A stretch of 64,000 nt of DNA. Source: Achromobacter sp. Root83 (GTDB lineage: Bacteria > Pseudomonadota > Gammaproteobacteria > Burkholderiales > Burkholderiaceae_B). Positions 6,078 to 14,689 of this stretch are shown here, piece after piece. The notes under the pieces are model-generated. The model searched no databases. It was not told the origin of the DNA and saw nothing but the letters and a program-made list of their open reading frames with translations. Every line of letters begins with the position of its first letter. The stretch's first letter is position 1. Position numbers and translations under genes: made by a program. The DNA lies in the NCBI RefSeq assembly GCF_001428845.1, contig NZ_LMIU01000022.1, positions 124,001-188,000 of the forward strand, given 5' to 3'.

Positions 6078-8429
6078 ATGACCCTAACACCCGCTTCCCC
6101 GCGCCCTTCGGGCTGTCCCATTAACCACGCCGCGCTGGCCGCCACGCAGAGCCCGACCGGTTGCCCCATCAGCGCGCGCGCCGCCGCGTTCGACCCTTTC
6201 GGCGACGGCTACCAGCAGGACCCGCCCGAGTACGTGCGCTGGGCGCGCGACCAGGAGCCGGTGTTCTACAGCCCGCAGCTCGGCTACTGGGTGGTCACGC
6301 GCTACGACGACATCAAGGCGATCTTCCGCGACAACATCACCTTCAGCCCGTCCATCGCGCTGGAGAAGATTACCCCCACGGGGCCCGAGGCCAACGCGGT
6401 GCTGGAATCCTATGGCTACGCCATGAACCGCACCCTGGTGAACGAGGACGAACCCGCTCACATGCCGCGCCGCCGGGTGCTGATGGACCCGTTCACGCCC
6501 GAGGAGCTGAAGCACCATGAACCCATGGTGCGCCGTTTGACGCGCGAATACGTGGACCGCTTCATCGACGATGGCCGCGCCGACCTGGTCGATCAGTTGC
6601 TGTGGGAGGTGCCCCTGACCGTGGCGCTGCATTTCCTGGGCGTGCCCGAAGAGGACATGGACCTGCTGCGCCAGTACTCCATCGCGCACACCGTCAATAC
6701 CTGGGGCCGTCCCAAGCCGGAGGAACAGGTGGCCGTGGCGCATGCGGTAGGCAACTTCTGGCAGCTTGCCGGCAAGATCCTGGACAAGATGCGGCAGGAT
6801 CCGTCCGGCCCCGGCTGGATGCAGTACGGCCTGCGCAAGCAGCGGACGCACCCGGAAGTCGTGACCGACTCCTATCTGCATTCCATGATGATGGCGGGCA
6901 TCGTTGCGGCGCACGAGACCACGGCGAACGCGTCGGCCAATGCCATCAAGCTGCTGCTGCAGCACCCGGAAGCCTGGCGCGAAATCTGCGAAGACCCCGA
7001 CCTGATCCCCAATGCGGTCGAGGAATGCCTGCGCCACAACGGCTCGGTCGCGGCCTGGCGGCGGCTGGCCACGCGCGATGTCGACATCGCGGGCGTTGCC
7101 ATCCCGGCCGGATCCAAGCTGTTGATCGTGACGTCGTCCGCCAATCACGACGAAGGCCAGTTCGCCGATGCCGACCTGTTCGACATCCGCCGCGAGAACG
7201 CCAGCGACCAGCTTACCTTCGGCTATGGATCGCACCAGTGCATGGGCAAGAACCTGGCGCGCATGGAGATGCAGATCTTCCTGGAAGAGCTGACGCGCCG
7301 CCTGCCGCACCTGAAACTGGCCGAACAGGCCTTTACCTACGTGCCCAATACGTCGTTTCGCGGACCGGAACACCTGTGGGTGGAATGGGATGCGCAGCGC
7401 AATCCCGAACGCGCCGACCCCGCCCTGCTGCAGGGCCAGCATCCCGTGCGCATCGGCGAGCCGTCCTCGCACGCGATCACCCGTCCGGTCGTGGTGCAGA
7501 GCGCCGTCCAGGCGGCCGACGGGGTCCTGCGCCTGCGCCTGGTTTCGCCTGACGGCAAGGCCCTGCCCCGCTGGTCGCCGGGATCGCACATCGACGTGGA
7601 GTGCGGCGACACGGGCCTGTCGCGCCAGTATTCGCTATGCGGCGACCCCGCCGAAACCGGGGTGTTCGAGATCGCGGTGCTGCGCGAGGCCGATGGACGC
7701 GGCGGCTCCGCCTGGATGCACGAGCACGCCCTGCCCGGCGCGCGCCTGCGCATCCGCGGTCCGCGCAACCACTTCCGGCTGAACGAAGCCGCCGGCAAGC
7801 TCGTCCTGATCGCGGGCGGCATCGGCATCACGCCCATCAGCGCCATGGCGCGCCGCGCCAGCGAACTTGGCATCGACTACGAACTGCATTACAGCGGCCG
7901 TTCGCGTCATTGCATGGCGCTGGTGGACGAACTGGCCCGGTTGCACGGAAGCCGCCTGCACCTGCACATCAAGGACGAAGGCGGGCGCGCCGACTACGCG
8001 GCGCTGCTTGCCGCGCCGCAAGCGGATACGCAGATCTATGCCTGTGGTCCCCAAACGCTGCTGGATGCGCTGGCAGGGTGCTGCGCCGTGTGGCCGCAAG
8101 ACACGCTGCGTGTGGAGCATTTCCACTCCACGCTGGGCACGCTCGATCCTTCCAAGGAGCAGGCGTTCGAGGCGGTGCTGAAGGATTCGGGCATCGTCAT
8201 CACCGTGCCGGCGGGCCAGACGCTACTGGCAGCGCTGCGCGGCGCCAATATCGACGTGCAAAGCGACTGCGAGGAAGGTCTGTGCGGGTCCTGCGAGGTG
8301 CGCGTGCTGGAAGGTGACATCGATCACCGCGACGTGGTCCTCACGCGGGCCGAACGCGAGGCGAACAACAAGATGATGGCCTGCTGCTCGCGGTCATGCG
8401 GCGGCAAGAAGGTGGTTCTGGAACTATAG
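6078..8429 (+). CDS. Self-sufficient cytochrome P450 (CYP116B type): P450, FMN reductase and 2Fe-2S ferredoxin fused
   Basis: This 783-aa three-domain monooxygenase carries its own electron chain, from NAD(P)H through FMN and 2Fe-2S to haem. The P450 domain covers about residues 1-430, with the I-helix AGIVAAHETT (273-282), an ExxR in EECLR and the haem-thiolate motif FGYGSHQCMG with Cys388. A phthalate-dioxygenase-reductase-like part follows, with RQYSL (516-520, flavin) and GGIGITP (580-586, NAD(P)H). The C-terminal ferredoxin has C731, C736, C739 and C769 in C-x4-C-x2-C-x29-C spacing. Length and order match the P450RhF/CYP116B class, whose members hydroxylate or O-dealkylate aromatics, alkanes and thiocarbamates. 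The ATG at 6078 follows GGAAAGAA; the frame is open further upstream. The native substrate is unknown. Confidence 0.95.
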   Translation: MTLTPASPRPSGCPINHAALAATQSPTGCPISARAAAFDPFGDGYQQDPPEYVRWARDQEPVFYSPQLGYWVVTRYDDIKAIFRDNITFSPSIALEKITPTGPEANAVLESYGYAMNRTLVNEDEPAHMPRRRVLMDPFTPEELKHHEPMVRRLTREYVDRFIDDGRADLVDQLLWEVPLTVALHFLGVPEEDMDLLRQYSIAHTVNTWGRPKPEEQVAVAHAVGNFWQLAGKILDKMRQDPSGPGWMQYGLRKQRTHPEVVTDSYLHSMMMAGIVAAHETTANASANAIKLLLQHPEAWREICEDPDLIPNAVEECLRHNGSVAAWRRLATRDVDIAGVAIPAGSKLLIVTSSANHDEGQFADADLFDIRRENASDQLTFGYGSHQCMGKNLARMEMQIFLEELTRRLPHLKLAEQAFTYVPNTSFRGPEHLWVEWDAQRNPERADPALLQGQHPVRIGEPSSHAITRPVVVQSAVQAADGVLRLRLVSPDGKALPRWSPGSHIDVECGDTGLSRQYSLCGDPAETGVFEIAVLREADGRGGSAWMHEHALPGARLRIRGPRNHFRLNEAAGKLVLIAGGIGITPISAMARRASELGIDYELHYSGRSRHCMALVDELARLHGSRLHLHIKDEGGRADYAALLAAPQADTQIYACGPQTLLDALAGCCAVWPQDTLRVEHFHSTLGTLDPSKEQAFEAVLKDSGIVITVPAGQTLLAALRGANIDVQSDCEEGLCGSCEVRVLEGDIDHRDVVLTRAEREANNKMMACCSRSCGGKKVVLEL

Positions 8430-8450
8430 AGCCCCCACGCCGCGCCCACC

Positions 8451-8481
8451 AAAAAAACGCCCCGGCGGTTCACGCCGGGGC
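8451..8481 (-). terminator. Rho-independent terminator of the liv/dehydrogenase operon
   Basis: The stem GCCCCGGCG/CGCCGGGGC with a 5-base loop (8459-8481) is followed on the minus strand by seven T (plus-strand A-run 8451-8457). It lies between the convergent P450 gene and livK and may also stop P450 transcription. Confidence 0.85.
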
Positions 8482-8523
8482 CATCCCTGCACCACACACT
8501 GCTGCTTGCTCAAACCATCCCGT

Positions 8524-9828
8524 TCAGTTCGGGAACACTTTGATCTGATCGCTCTTGAGCACGTCAGGCGTCAGGCTCTTTTCGATCCAGGCCATCGACG
8601 TGTCCGTCACCCCCGGCGTCACCAGTTCGGCCGGCACGATGGTGATGTCGGAAAGCACCTTGAACGGATACTTGTCGCTCTTCTTGGTCACGCCGAAGAG
8701 CTGCGCTTCCAGCGCCTGGCCGTCCGCGCGGTGCATCTTCACTTCGCGGCCATACCCCTTGAAGCTCACGTCATGCATGGCCGCGGCGACCTGCTCCGGC
8801 GTGGGCCACGCGCCGTTGTTGTCCTTGATGGCCTTTTCGTAGCCCGCCTTCAGGCCCTGGATGCCCTGCACCATGTGATACACCGAGTAGATCGGATAGG
8901 CGCCGGTCTTGTCGTGGAATTTCTTCACGAAGGCCTGGTGCTGCGGATCGTCCTTGGTTTCCGGATGTAGGAAGTAGTGATCGCCCCGGGCGCCGACCAG
9001 GACGCCTTCGGGCAGCGCGTTACCCAGGCGTTCCAGTGAACTTTCGGCCAGCGACAGCACGAAGGTGGAGTTCTTGAACAGGTTGCGCTGCGAAGCCTGG
9101 CGCACGAAATTGTCCAGGTCGCCGCCCCAGGAGGTGGAGACGATGACGTCCGGGCGCAATGCCTGCAGGCGGCTGATTTCGGTGGAGAAGTCGGCGGCGC
9201 CGAACTTGGGGAACATCTCGGCCACGACCTTGACGTCGGGCTTGAACTTCTTCAAGGCGGCCAGGAAGATGTCGCGCGAATCGCGGCCCCAGGCGTAGTC
9301 CTGGTTGACGATGGCGATGGTCTTGAAGTCGGGCTTGACCTTCATCAGGTACAGCACCTGGGCGACCATTTCGGTGGTGGCGTTGGCCTGCGTGCGCACC
9401 ACGTACTTGTAGTTCTTGCCTTCCAGCGCCTTTTCCGTGCCGCAGTCCCACATCACGTTCAGCACTTTCAGGTCTTCGGCCACGGGCGCGACGATGTTGC
9501 AGTGGCCGCTGGAGATGGCCGACAGCATCACGCGCGTGCCGCCTTCGGCCAGGCGGCGGTATTCGGACAGCAGTTTTTCGCCGCCGCCGCCTTCGTCGAT
9601 GTAGCTGGGCACCAGCTTCACGCCGTCGATGCCGCCGTTGGCGTTGATGTCCTGGATCAGGATGTCGGCCGCGTCGCGGGCCGGCACGCCAAACACCGAC
9701 GCCGATCCCGACAGGAAGGTCGAGATGCCGATGTTCAGTTCCTTGGGCTTGTCGGCGGCGCCAGCCAGCGCGGTCAGGCCCGACAGCAGGGTGGCGCCCA
9801 GCAAGGCCGCCAATGTTGAGGTCTTCAT
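8524..9828 (-). CDS. ABC transporter substrate-binding protein, LivK-like
   Basis: This 434-aa periplasmic receptor of the branched-chain amino acid (HAAT) family has a signal peptide (MKTSTLAALLGATLLSGLTALAGAA), then ELNIGISTFLSGSASVFG and two Periplasmic_binding_6-type lobes (ISSGHCNIVAPVAEDL, AIVNQDYAWGRDSRD). At over 400 residues it belongs to the longer subgroup, which often binds aromatic or other non-amino-acid ligands. It is the last gene of the minus-strand operon, 36 bp after the alcohol dehydrogenase, rather than first as in classical liv operons. It should deliver ligand to the LivHM channel encoded upstream in the operon. The ligand is probably the substrate of the co-encoded dehydrogenases (inference). 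Confidence 0.93.
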   Translation of the reverse strand: MKTSTLAALLGATLLSGLTALAGAADKPKELNIGISTFLSGSASVFGVPARDAADILIQDINANGGIDGVKLVPSYIDEGGGGEKLLSEYRRLAEGGTRVMLSAISSGHCNIVAPVAEDLKVLNVMWDCGTEKALEGKNYKYVVRTQANATTEMVAQVLYLMKVKPDFKTIAIVNQDYAWGRDSRDIFLAALKKFKPDVKVVAEMFPKFGAADFSTEISRLQALRPDVIVSTSWGGDLDNFVRQASQRNLFKNSTFVLSLAESSLERLGNALPEGVLVGARGDHYFLHPETKDDPQHQAFVKKFHDKTGAYPIYSVYHMVQGIQGLKAGYEKAIKDNNGAWPTPEQVAAAMHDVSFKGYGREVKMHRADGQALEAQLFGVTKKSDKYPFKVLSDITIVPAELVTPGVTDTSMAWIEKSLTPDVLKSDQIKVFPN

Positions 9829-9864
9829 GGTGTTGTCTCCAGTGTTGTTATCGGGTCTGTGCCC

Positions 9865-10989
9865 TTAGAAAACGATGGCGTCGCGCAAGCTGCCGCCGGT
9901 GGCGAGGTGATCGAACCCCTCGTTGATCTGGTCCAGCGAAAACGATCGGCCCATCATCCTGTCCACCGGCAGCCGGCCGGCCTTGTACAGGTCGATATAG
10001 CGGCCGATGTCGATGGCGGGCACGCCCGAGCCCAGGTAGCTGCCCCGGATCTCGCGCTCTTCGCCCACCATCTGCGACAGCGACAGCGGAAAGCTGAGCT
10101 TGGGATTGGGCAGGCCCGACGTGATAGTGGCGCCGCCGCGGCGGGTCAGCTTGTAGGCCGTTTCAAAGGCGGGCACCGCGCCCGCCATGTCGAAGCCGTA
10201 GTCCACGCGGCCGCCGGCCAGGTCCATCAGGTCATCGTCCGACTTCACCTGCTTCGGATTGACGGTATGGGTGGCCCCCAGCTCCTTGGCCAGCGCCAGC
10301 TTTTCGTCGCTGAGGTCGATGGCGACGATGCGGCGGGCGCCGGCCGCCGCCGCGGCCAGCAGTGCGCTCAGACCCACGCCGCCGAGCCCGACGATGGCGG
10401 CCGTGTCGCCCGTCTTGATGCGGGCGCGGTTGATGACGGCGCCCGCGCCGGTCAGCACCGCGCAGCCGAACAGCGCGGCCTCGCGGTGGCTGAGTTCGAC
10501 ATTGACCTTGACGCAGGAACGCCGCGAGACCACCGCGTACTCCGCGAAGCACGACACGCCGGTGTGGTGATTGATGTATTCGTCGCCGATGTGCAGGCGG
10601 CGCTCGCCGCCCAGCAGCGTGCCTTTGGTGTTTGCCGCGGCCCCGGGTTCGCACAAGGCGGGCCGGCCTTCCATGCAGGGATTGCAGCAGCCGCAGCTAG
10701 GCACGAACACCATGGCGACGTGGTCGCCGGGCTTCAGGTCCGTCACGCCGGGGCCGGTTTCCACGACCTCGCCCGACGATTCGTGGCCCAGCACGATGGG
10801 CACGCCGCGCGGACGGTCGCCGTTGATGACGGACAGGTCCGAATGGCACAGCCCCGCCGCCTTGATCCTGACCAGCACTTCGCCGAACCCGGGCGGGTCC
10901 AGTTCGATCTCCGCGATACTCAATGGCCGGGTCTGCGCATAGGGGACTTCGACCCCTACTTCCCGCAACAACGCCGCTCTGATTTTCAT
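9865..10989 (-). CDS. Zinc-dependent alcohol dehydrogenase (MDR superfamily)
   Basis: This 374-aa medium-chain dehydrogenase oxidises an alcohol to an aldehyde with NAD(P)+. Visible features are the catalytic-zinc region AAGLCHSD and GHESSGEV, the structural-zinc cysteines in CGCCNPCMEGRPALC, and the Rossmann motif VGLGGVGLSALLAA followed by an acidic residue (AIDLSDEK), which favours NAD+. It resembles class III-type/AdhC enzymes, but its substrate cannot be read from sequence. It lies between the SDR (60 bp upstream) and livK. With the SDR and aldehyde dehydrogenase it makes an alcohol-aldehyde-acid oxidation series. Confidence 0.92.
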   Translation of the reverse strand: MKIRAALLREVGVEVPYAQTRPLSIAEIELDPPGFGEVLVRIKAAGLCHSDLSVINGDRPRGVPIVLGHESSGEVVETGPGVTDLKPGDHVAMVFVPSCGCCNPCMEGRPALCEPGAAANTKGTLLGGERRLHIGDEYINHHTGVSCFAEYAVVSRRSCVKVNVELSHREAALFGCAVLTGAGAVINRARIKTGDTAAIVGLGGVGLSALLAAAAAGARRIVAIDLSDEKLALAKELGATHTVNPKQVKSDDDLMDLAGGRVDYGFDMAGAVPAFETAYKLTRRGGATITSGLPNPKLSFPLSLSQMVGEEREIRGSYLGSGVPAIDIGRYIDLYKAGRLPVDRMMGRSFSLDQINEGFDHLATGGSLRDAIVF

Positions 10990-11049
10990 GCGCCTTCATC
11001 CACAGAAAGAGAACAACCGGTGCCCGGCACCGGTGAAGCCGGACTGGCC

Positions 11050-11802
11050 CTACACCGTGCGCCCGCCGTCCACCGGGAATTCCACGCCGGTGATGAACTC
11101 GGCCGCATCGCTGGCCAGGAACAGCGCGGCGGCGGCCACGTCGGACGGCTGGCAGAAGCGGCCCAGCGGAATGGTCGACACGAACTTGGCGCGGTTTTCG
11201 GGGGTGTCCGGCAGGCCCATGAAGAGCTCGAACATGCCGGTGATGCCCATGACCGGGCAGATGGCGTTGACGCGGATGCCGTCGGCGCCCAGTTCCACGG
11301 CCATGGACTTGGACAGCACGTTGACCGCGCCCTTGGACGCGTTGTACCAGCTCAGTCCCGGACGCGGACGGATGCCGGCGGTGGAGCCGATGTTCAGGAT
11401 GACGCCGCGCTTCTGCTTGCGCATGACGGGCACCACGGCCTGCGCCATGTGATAGATGGACTTCACGTTGATGTCGAACATGCGGTCGAACATGGCCTCG
11501 TCCACATCCAGCATGGGCTGGTTCTTGTGGGTGATGGCGGCGTTGTTGACCACGATGTCGACCGACCCGAATTTTTCCTGGGCGGCGCGCACGACGTTGT
11601 CGATGTCGGCGCGGCTGGACACGTCGGCCTTGACGGCCAGCGCGGCCTCGCCGACCTCCGCGGCCACGCGGTCCGCGGCTTCTTTGTTGATGTCGGCGAT
11701 GACGACCTTGGCGCCTTCCTTGGCATACAGCTTGACGATGCCTTCGCCGAAACCGCTGCCGCCGCCCGTGACGATCGCAACCTTGCCTTGCAACTGGCTC
11801 AT
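11050..11802 (-). CDS. SDR-family oxidoreductase
   Basis: This 250-aa classical short-chain dehydrogenase has the cofactor motif TGGGSGFGEG near the N-terminus, NNAAITHK (NNAG-like) in the middle and the catalytic Ser and YNASK (Y-x3-K). A C-terminal EFITGVEFPVDGGRTV is typical of FabG-like members. The ATG at 11802 is preceded by CGGAGACAAG; an upstream in-frame start would overlap the aldehyde dehydrogenase gene. It probably oxidises a secondary alcohol or hydroxyacyl intermediate in the same pathway as its neighbours. NAD versus NADP and the substrate are not clear. Confidence 0.92.
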   Translation of the reverse strand: MSQLQGKVAIVTGGGSGFGEGIVKLYAKEGAKVVIADINKEAADRVAAEVGEAALAVKADVSSRADIDNVVRAAQEKFGSVDIVVNNAAITHKNQPMLDVDEAMFDRMFDINVKSIYHMAQAVVPVMRKQKRGVILNIGSTAGIRPRPGLSWYNASKGAVNVLSKSMAVELGADGIRVNAICPVMGITGMFELFMGLPDTPENRAKFVSTIPLGRFCQPSDVAAAALFLASDAAEFITGVEFPVDGGRTV

Positions 11803-11830
11803 TTTCTTGTCTCCGTATGATGCGTGGCGA

Positions 11831-13267
11831 TCACTCGCCATAGAACTGAATCAGGGTCTTGGTGGTGCTCATTTCTTCCAGGGCGATGAAGCCCTTCTCG
11901 CGGCCATGCCCGCTTTTCTTGACGCCGCCGAAGGGCAGCTCCACGCCGCCGCCCGCGCCGAAGCCGTTGATGTAGACCTGGCCGCACTTGATGCCGCGCG
12001 CCACGCGCTGCTGGCGTCCGCCGTTTTCGGTCCAGACCGCGCCCAACAGGCCGTAGTCGGTGGCGTTGGCCAACCGGATGGCTTCGGCCTCGTCCGTGAA
12101 GGGCAGCGCGACCAGCACCGGCCCGAAGATTTCCTGGGTGAGCAGATCGCTGTCGTGGCTGGCGGCGCTGAATAGCGTGGGCTTCACGAAGTAGCCGCCC
12201 TTGGGCACGCCGTCCGCGATGCCGCCTTCGGCCGCCACCGTCAGGCCGTCGGACAAGCCCTTGGCGATGTAGCGGTTCACGCGGTCGAACTGCGCCTTGT
12301 TGACGACGGGGCCGCAGGTCAGGTCCATGTCCGGCGTACCGGCGCGCACCTTGGAGAACTCCTCGGCCAGTGCCTTCATGAAGTCCGCGTAGATGCCCTT
12401 CTGCACCAGCAGGCGGCTGCCCGCGGTGCAGGTCTGCCCGGTGTTGTGGACGATGCCCTTGACGATGGCGGGAATGGCCAGCTTGTAGTTGGCGTCGTCG
12501 AAGACGATGTGCGCAGACTTGCCGCCCAGCTCGAGCACGCACTTGACGGCATTGACCGCCGCGGCCTGCTGGATCAGCACGCCGACCTCGTTGGAACCCG
12601 TGAAGGTGATGAAGTTGATGCCCGGATGGCGCGACAGCGCGGCGCCCGCCTCTTCGCCCAGGCCCGTCACGATGTTCAGCGCGCCGGCCGGGAAGCCCAC
12701 GTCCAGCGCCAGCTCGGCCACGCGGATGATGGACAGGCAGGCGTCTTCGGCCGGCTTGACCACGGCGGCATTGCCCATGGCGAGCGCCGGGGCCACGCTG
12801 CGGCCGAACATCTGCGCGGGGTAGTTCCACGGAATGATGTGGGCGGTGACGCCCAGCGGCTCGCGGATGAGCTGGACCGAATAGTCCTTCTGGAAAGGGA
12901 TCGTCTGGCCGTGCACCTTGTCGGCGGCGCCGCCATAGAACTCGAAATAGCGCGCCAGCACGGTGATGTCGCCGCGAGCGGTGGACATGGGCTTGCCGGT
13001 GTCGCGGGATTCCAGTTGGGCCAGTTCTTCATGGTGCGCCAGGACGCTTTCGCCCAGGCGCAGCAACAGCCGGCCGCGTTCCAGCGCCGTCATCTGGCCC
13101 CAGCCGCCGTCCAGCGCGTCGCGCGCGGCCTGCACCGCCGCATTCACGTCGGCCTGCTGGCCGCGGGGAATGGTCGTGAACACCTCGCCGTCCACCGGCG
13201 ATACCACCTCGATCGTGCGCCCGTCGTGGGCATCGGCCTGACGGCCGCCGATAATCATCTGCGTCAT
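11831..13267 (-). CDS. NAD(P)+-dependent aldehyde dehydrogenase
   Basis: This 478-aa ALDH-superfamily enzyme has the oxyanion Asn region IIPWNYPAQM, the cofactor loop FTGSNEVG, the catalytic Glu in LELGGKSAHIVF, the catalytic Cys in GQTCTAGSRLLV and IFGPVL near the C-terminus, all in the right order and spacing. It would oxidise the aldehyde made by the adjacent alcohol dehydrogenase. A ribosome site CGGAGAC precedes the ATG. It lies 19 bp downstream of livF in the same operon. Relatives include betaine-aldehyde, gamma-aminobutyraldehyde and aromatic-aldehyde dehydrogenases; the exact substrate is open. Confidence 0.93.
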   Translation of the reverse strand: MTQMIIGGRQADAHDGRTIEVVSPVDGEVFTTIPRGQQADVNAAVQAARDALDGGWGQMTALERGRLLLRLGESVLAHHEELAQLESRDTGKPMSTARGDITVLARYFEFYGGAADKVHGQTIPFQKDYSVQLIREPLGVTAHIIPWNYPAQMFGRSVAPALAMGNAAVVKPAEDACLSIIRVAELALDVGFPAGALNIVTGLGEEAGAALSRHPGINFITFTGSNEVGVLIQQAAAVNAVKCVLELGGKSAHIVFDDANYKLAIPAIVKGIVHNTGQTCTAGSRLLVQKGIYADFMKALAEEFSKVRAGTPDMDLTCGPVVNKAQFDRVNRYIAKGLSDGLTVAAEGGIADGVPKGGYFVKPTLFSAASHDSDLLTQEIFGPVLVALPFTDEAEAIRLANATDYGLLGAVWTENGGRQQRVARGIKCGQVYINGFGAGGGVELPFGGVKKSGHGREKGFIALEEMSTTKTLIQFYGE

Positions 13268-13286
13268 GGAAAGTCTCCGTGGGAAT

Positions 13287-13943
13287 TCAGTTCAGCGTGA
13301 TCGAGCCGCGCTCGATCGTCCATATCTGGTCGGGGATGTCGCCCAGCAGCTTGACGTTCGACTCGGTGACCACCACGCACAGATCGGGCTGCATTTCCTT
13401 CAGCCGGCCCAGCGCTTCGGTGTAGTCGCGCGCAAGCTTGGGCGCGAGTCCCTGGAAGGGTTCGTCCAGCATCAGCAGCCGGGTGCCGACCATGATGGCG
13501 CGCGCCAGCGCCACCATCTTTCCCTGGCCGCCCGACAGGGCCGAACCCGAGCGCTTGAGCATGGGCTCAAGCTGTGGCACCACCTGCAGCACCGTCGCCA
13601 CGCGGGCCTGGATTTCCGCCTTGGACTGGCCTTGCACTTCACACGGCAGATACAGGTTTTCCTCGACCGTCATGGTGGGGAAGATGACCCGGTCCTCGGG
13701 CGCATAGCCCACCTTCATGGCCGCCCGCTTATGCCCGGGTTGCGCGGTCAGGTCGGTGCCGTCGAAGGCGATCTTGCCGGACCGGATCCGGGTGAGGCCC
13801 ATGATGGTGCGCAGCAGCGTGGTCTTGCCCGCGCCGTTGCGGCCGACGATGCCGATGGTTTTCGACGCCTCGAAGCTGGCGCTGACGTCGCGCAGGATGC
13901 GGTTTCCCGCCAGGTCGACGTTGATGGCCGATAGATTCAACAT
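13287..13943 (-). CDS. livF: ABC transporter ATP-binding protein, LivF-like
   Basis: This 218-aa ATPase is one of the two nucleotide-binding subunits of the HAAT-type importer. Walker A is GRNGAGKTT, the signature is LSGGQGKMVALARA and Walker B is LLMLDEP followed by FQGLAP. The usual H-loop region (EQN in LivF) reads ESN here, and the protein is a little shorter than typical LivF (about 235 aa). It starts 3 bp after livG. The importer identity is firm; the deviation at the switch loop is worth noting but many divergent HAAT ATPases vary there. Confidence 0.9.
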   Translation of the reverse strand: MLNLSAINVDLAGNRILRDVSASFEASKTIGIVGRNGAGKTTLLRTIMGLTRIRSGKIAFDGTDLTAQPGHKRAAMKVGYAPEDRVIFPTMTVEENLYLPCEVQGQSKAEIQARVATVLQVVPQLEPMLKRSGSALSGGQGKMVALARAIMVGTRLLMLDEPFQGLAPKLARDYTEALGRLKEMQPDLCVVVTESNVKLLGDIPDQIWTIERGSITLN

Positions 13944-13946
13944 GGT

Positions 13947-14687
13947 TCAGGCCCCCAGCACTTCGCTTCTGATTTGCGGGTTGTTCAAGACTTCATCGGG
14001 CGAGCCGTCCGCGGCCACCTTGCCCGCGATCCAGGCCGCCACCCGCGTGGCGTAGCGCGACACGATGTCCACGTCGTGCTCGACGAACCAGCTCGTCACG
14101 CGGCGTTCATCCAGCGCATGCATCACGGTTTCCATCAGCGCGAATTTGTCTTCGGACGCCACGCCGCTGGTGGGTTCGTCCATGATCAAGAGCTTGGGCC
14201 GCAGCGCCAGCGCCATGGCCACGTCCAGCAGCTTGCGCTTGCCTTCGGGCAACTCGATGCTGGCCTCGTCGGCCTCGGGAAGCAGGCCCACAAGATCCAG
14301 CGTGGCGTCCACCTCGCGTCCGTCGATGGTGCTTTCCAGAGAACGGAACCAGCTCAGTTCCTTGTTGCGCCGCGCGGCGGCAATCTCCACGCACTGGCGC
14401 ACGGTGTGCTCGGTGAAAAGCTGCGGAAGCTGGAACGACCGCCCCATCCCCAGACGCACGATCTTGCGCGGAGCCATGGCGGTGACGTCCTTGCCGTCGA
14501 AGTACACCTTGCCTTTGGAGGGCGCCAGATAACCGGTGCAGATGTTGATGAAGGTGGTCTTGCCCGCGCCGTTCTGCCCGATCACGGCCAGGCGTTCGCC
14601 TTCATGCAGCTCGAAGTTGATGTTGTCCGCGGCCACCACGCCGCCGAAGGCCAGGTACAGGTCTGTGGTTTGAATGAGGGGTTTCAT
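13947..14687 (-). CDS. livG: ABC transporter ATP-binding protein, LivG-like
   Basis: This 246-aa ATPase has Walker A GQNGAGKTT, Walker B LLIMDEP and the LivG-specific long insertion after the Walker A region (GMGRSFQLPQLFTEHTV). The ABC signature is atypical: LPEGKRKLLDVAMAL in place of the usual LSYGQQ-type sequence. The frame is open far upstream through livM, but the ATG at 14687, 2 bp after the livM stop (TGAACATG), is the natural start. It pairs with LivF to energise the LivHM channel. Confidence 0.9.
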   Translation of the reverse strand: MKPLIQTTDLYLAFGGVVAADNINFELHEGERLAVIGQNGAGKTTFINICTGYLAPSKGKVYFDGKDVTAMAPRKIVRLGMGRSFQLPQLFTEHTVRQCVEIAAARRNKELSWFRSLESTIDGREVDATLDLVGLLPEADEASIELPEGKRKLLDVAMALALRPKLLIMDEPTSGVASEDKFALMETVMHALDERRVTSWFVEHDVDIVSRYATRVAAWIAGKVAADGSPDEVLNNPQIRSEVLGA

Positions 14688-14689
14688 GT

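Noticed and set aside
9859..11820. 653-codon plus-strand frame opposite the alcohol dehydrogenase and SDR
   Set aside because: His/Ala/Gly-rich antisense product; both minus-strand genes have complete catalytic motifs.
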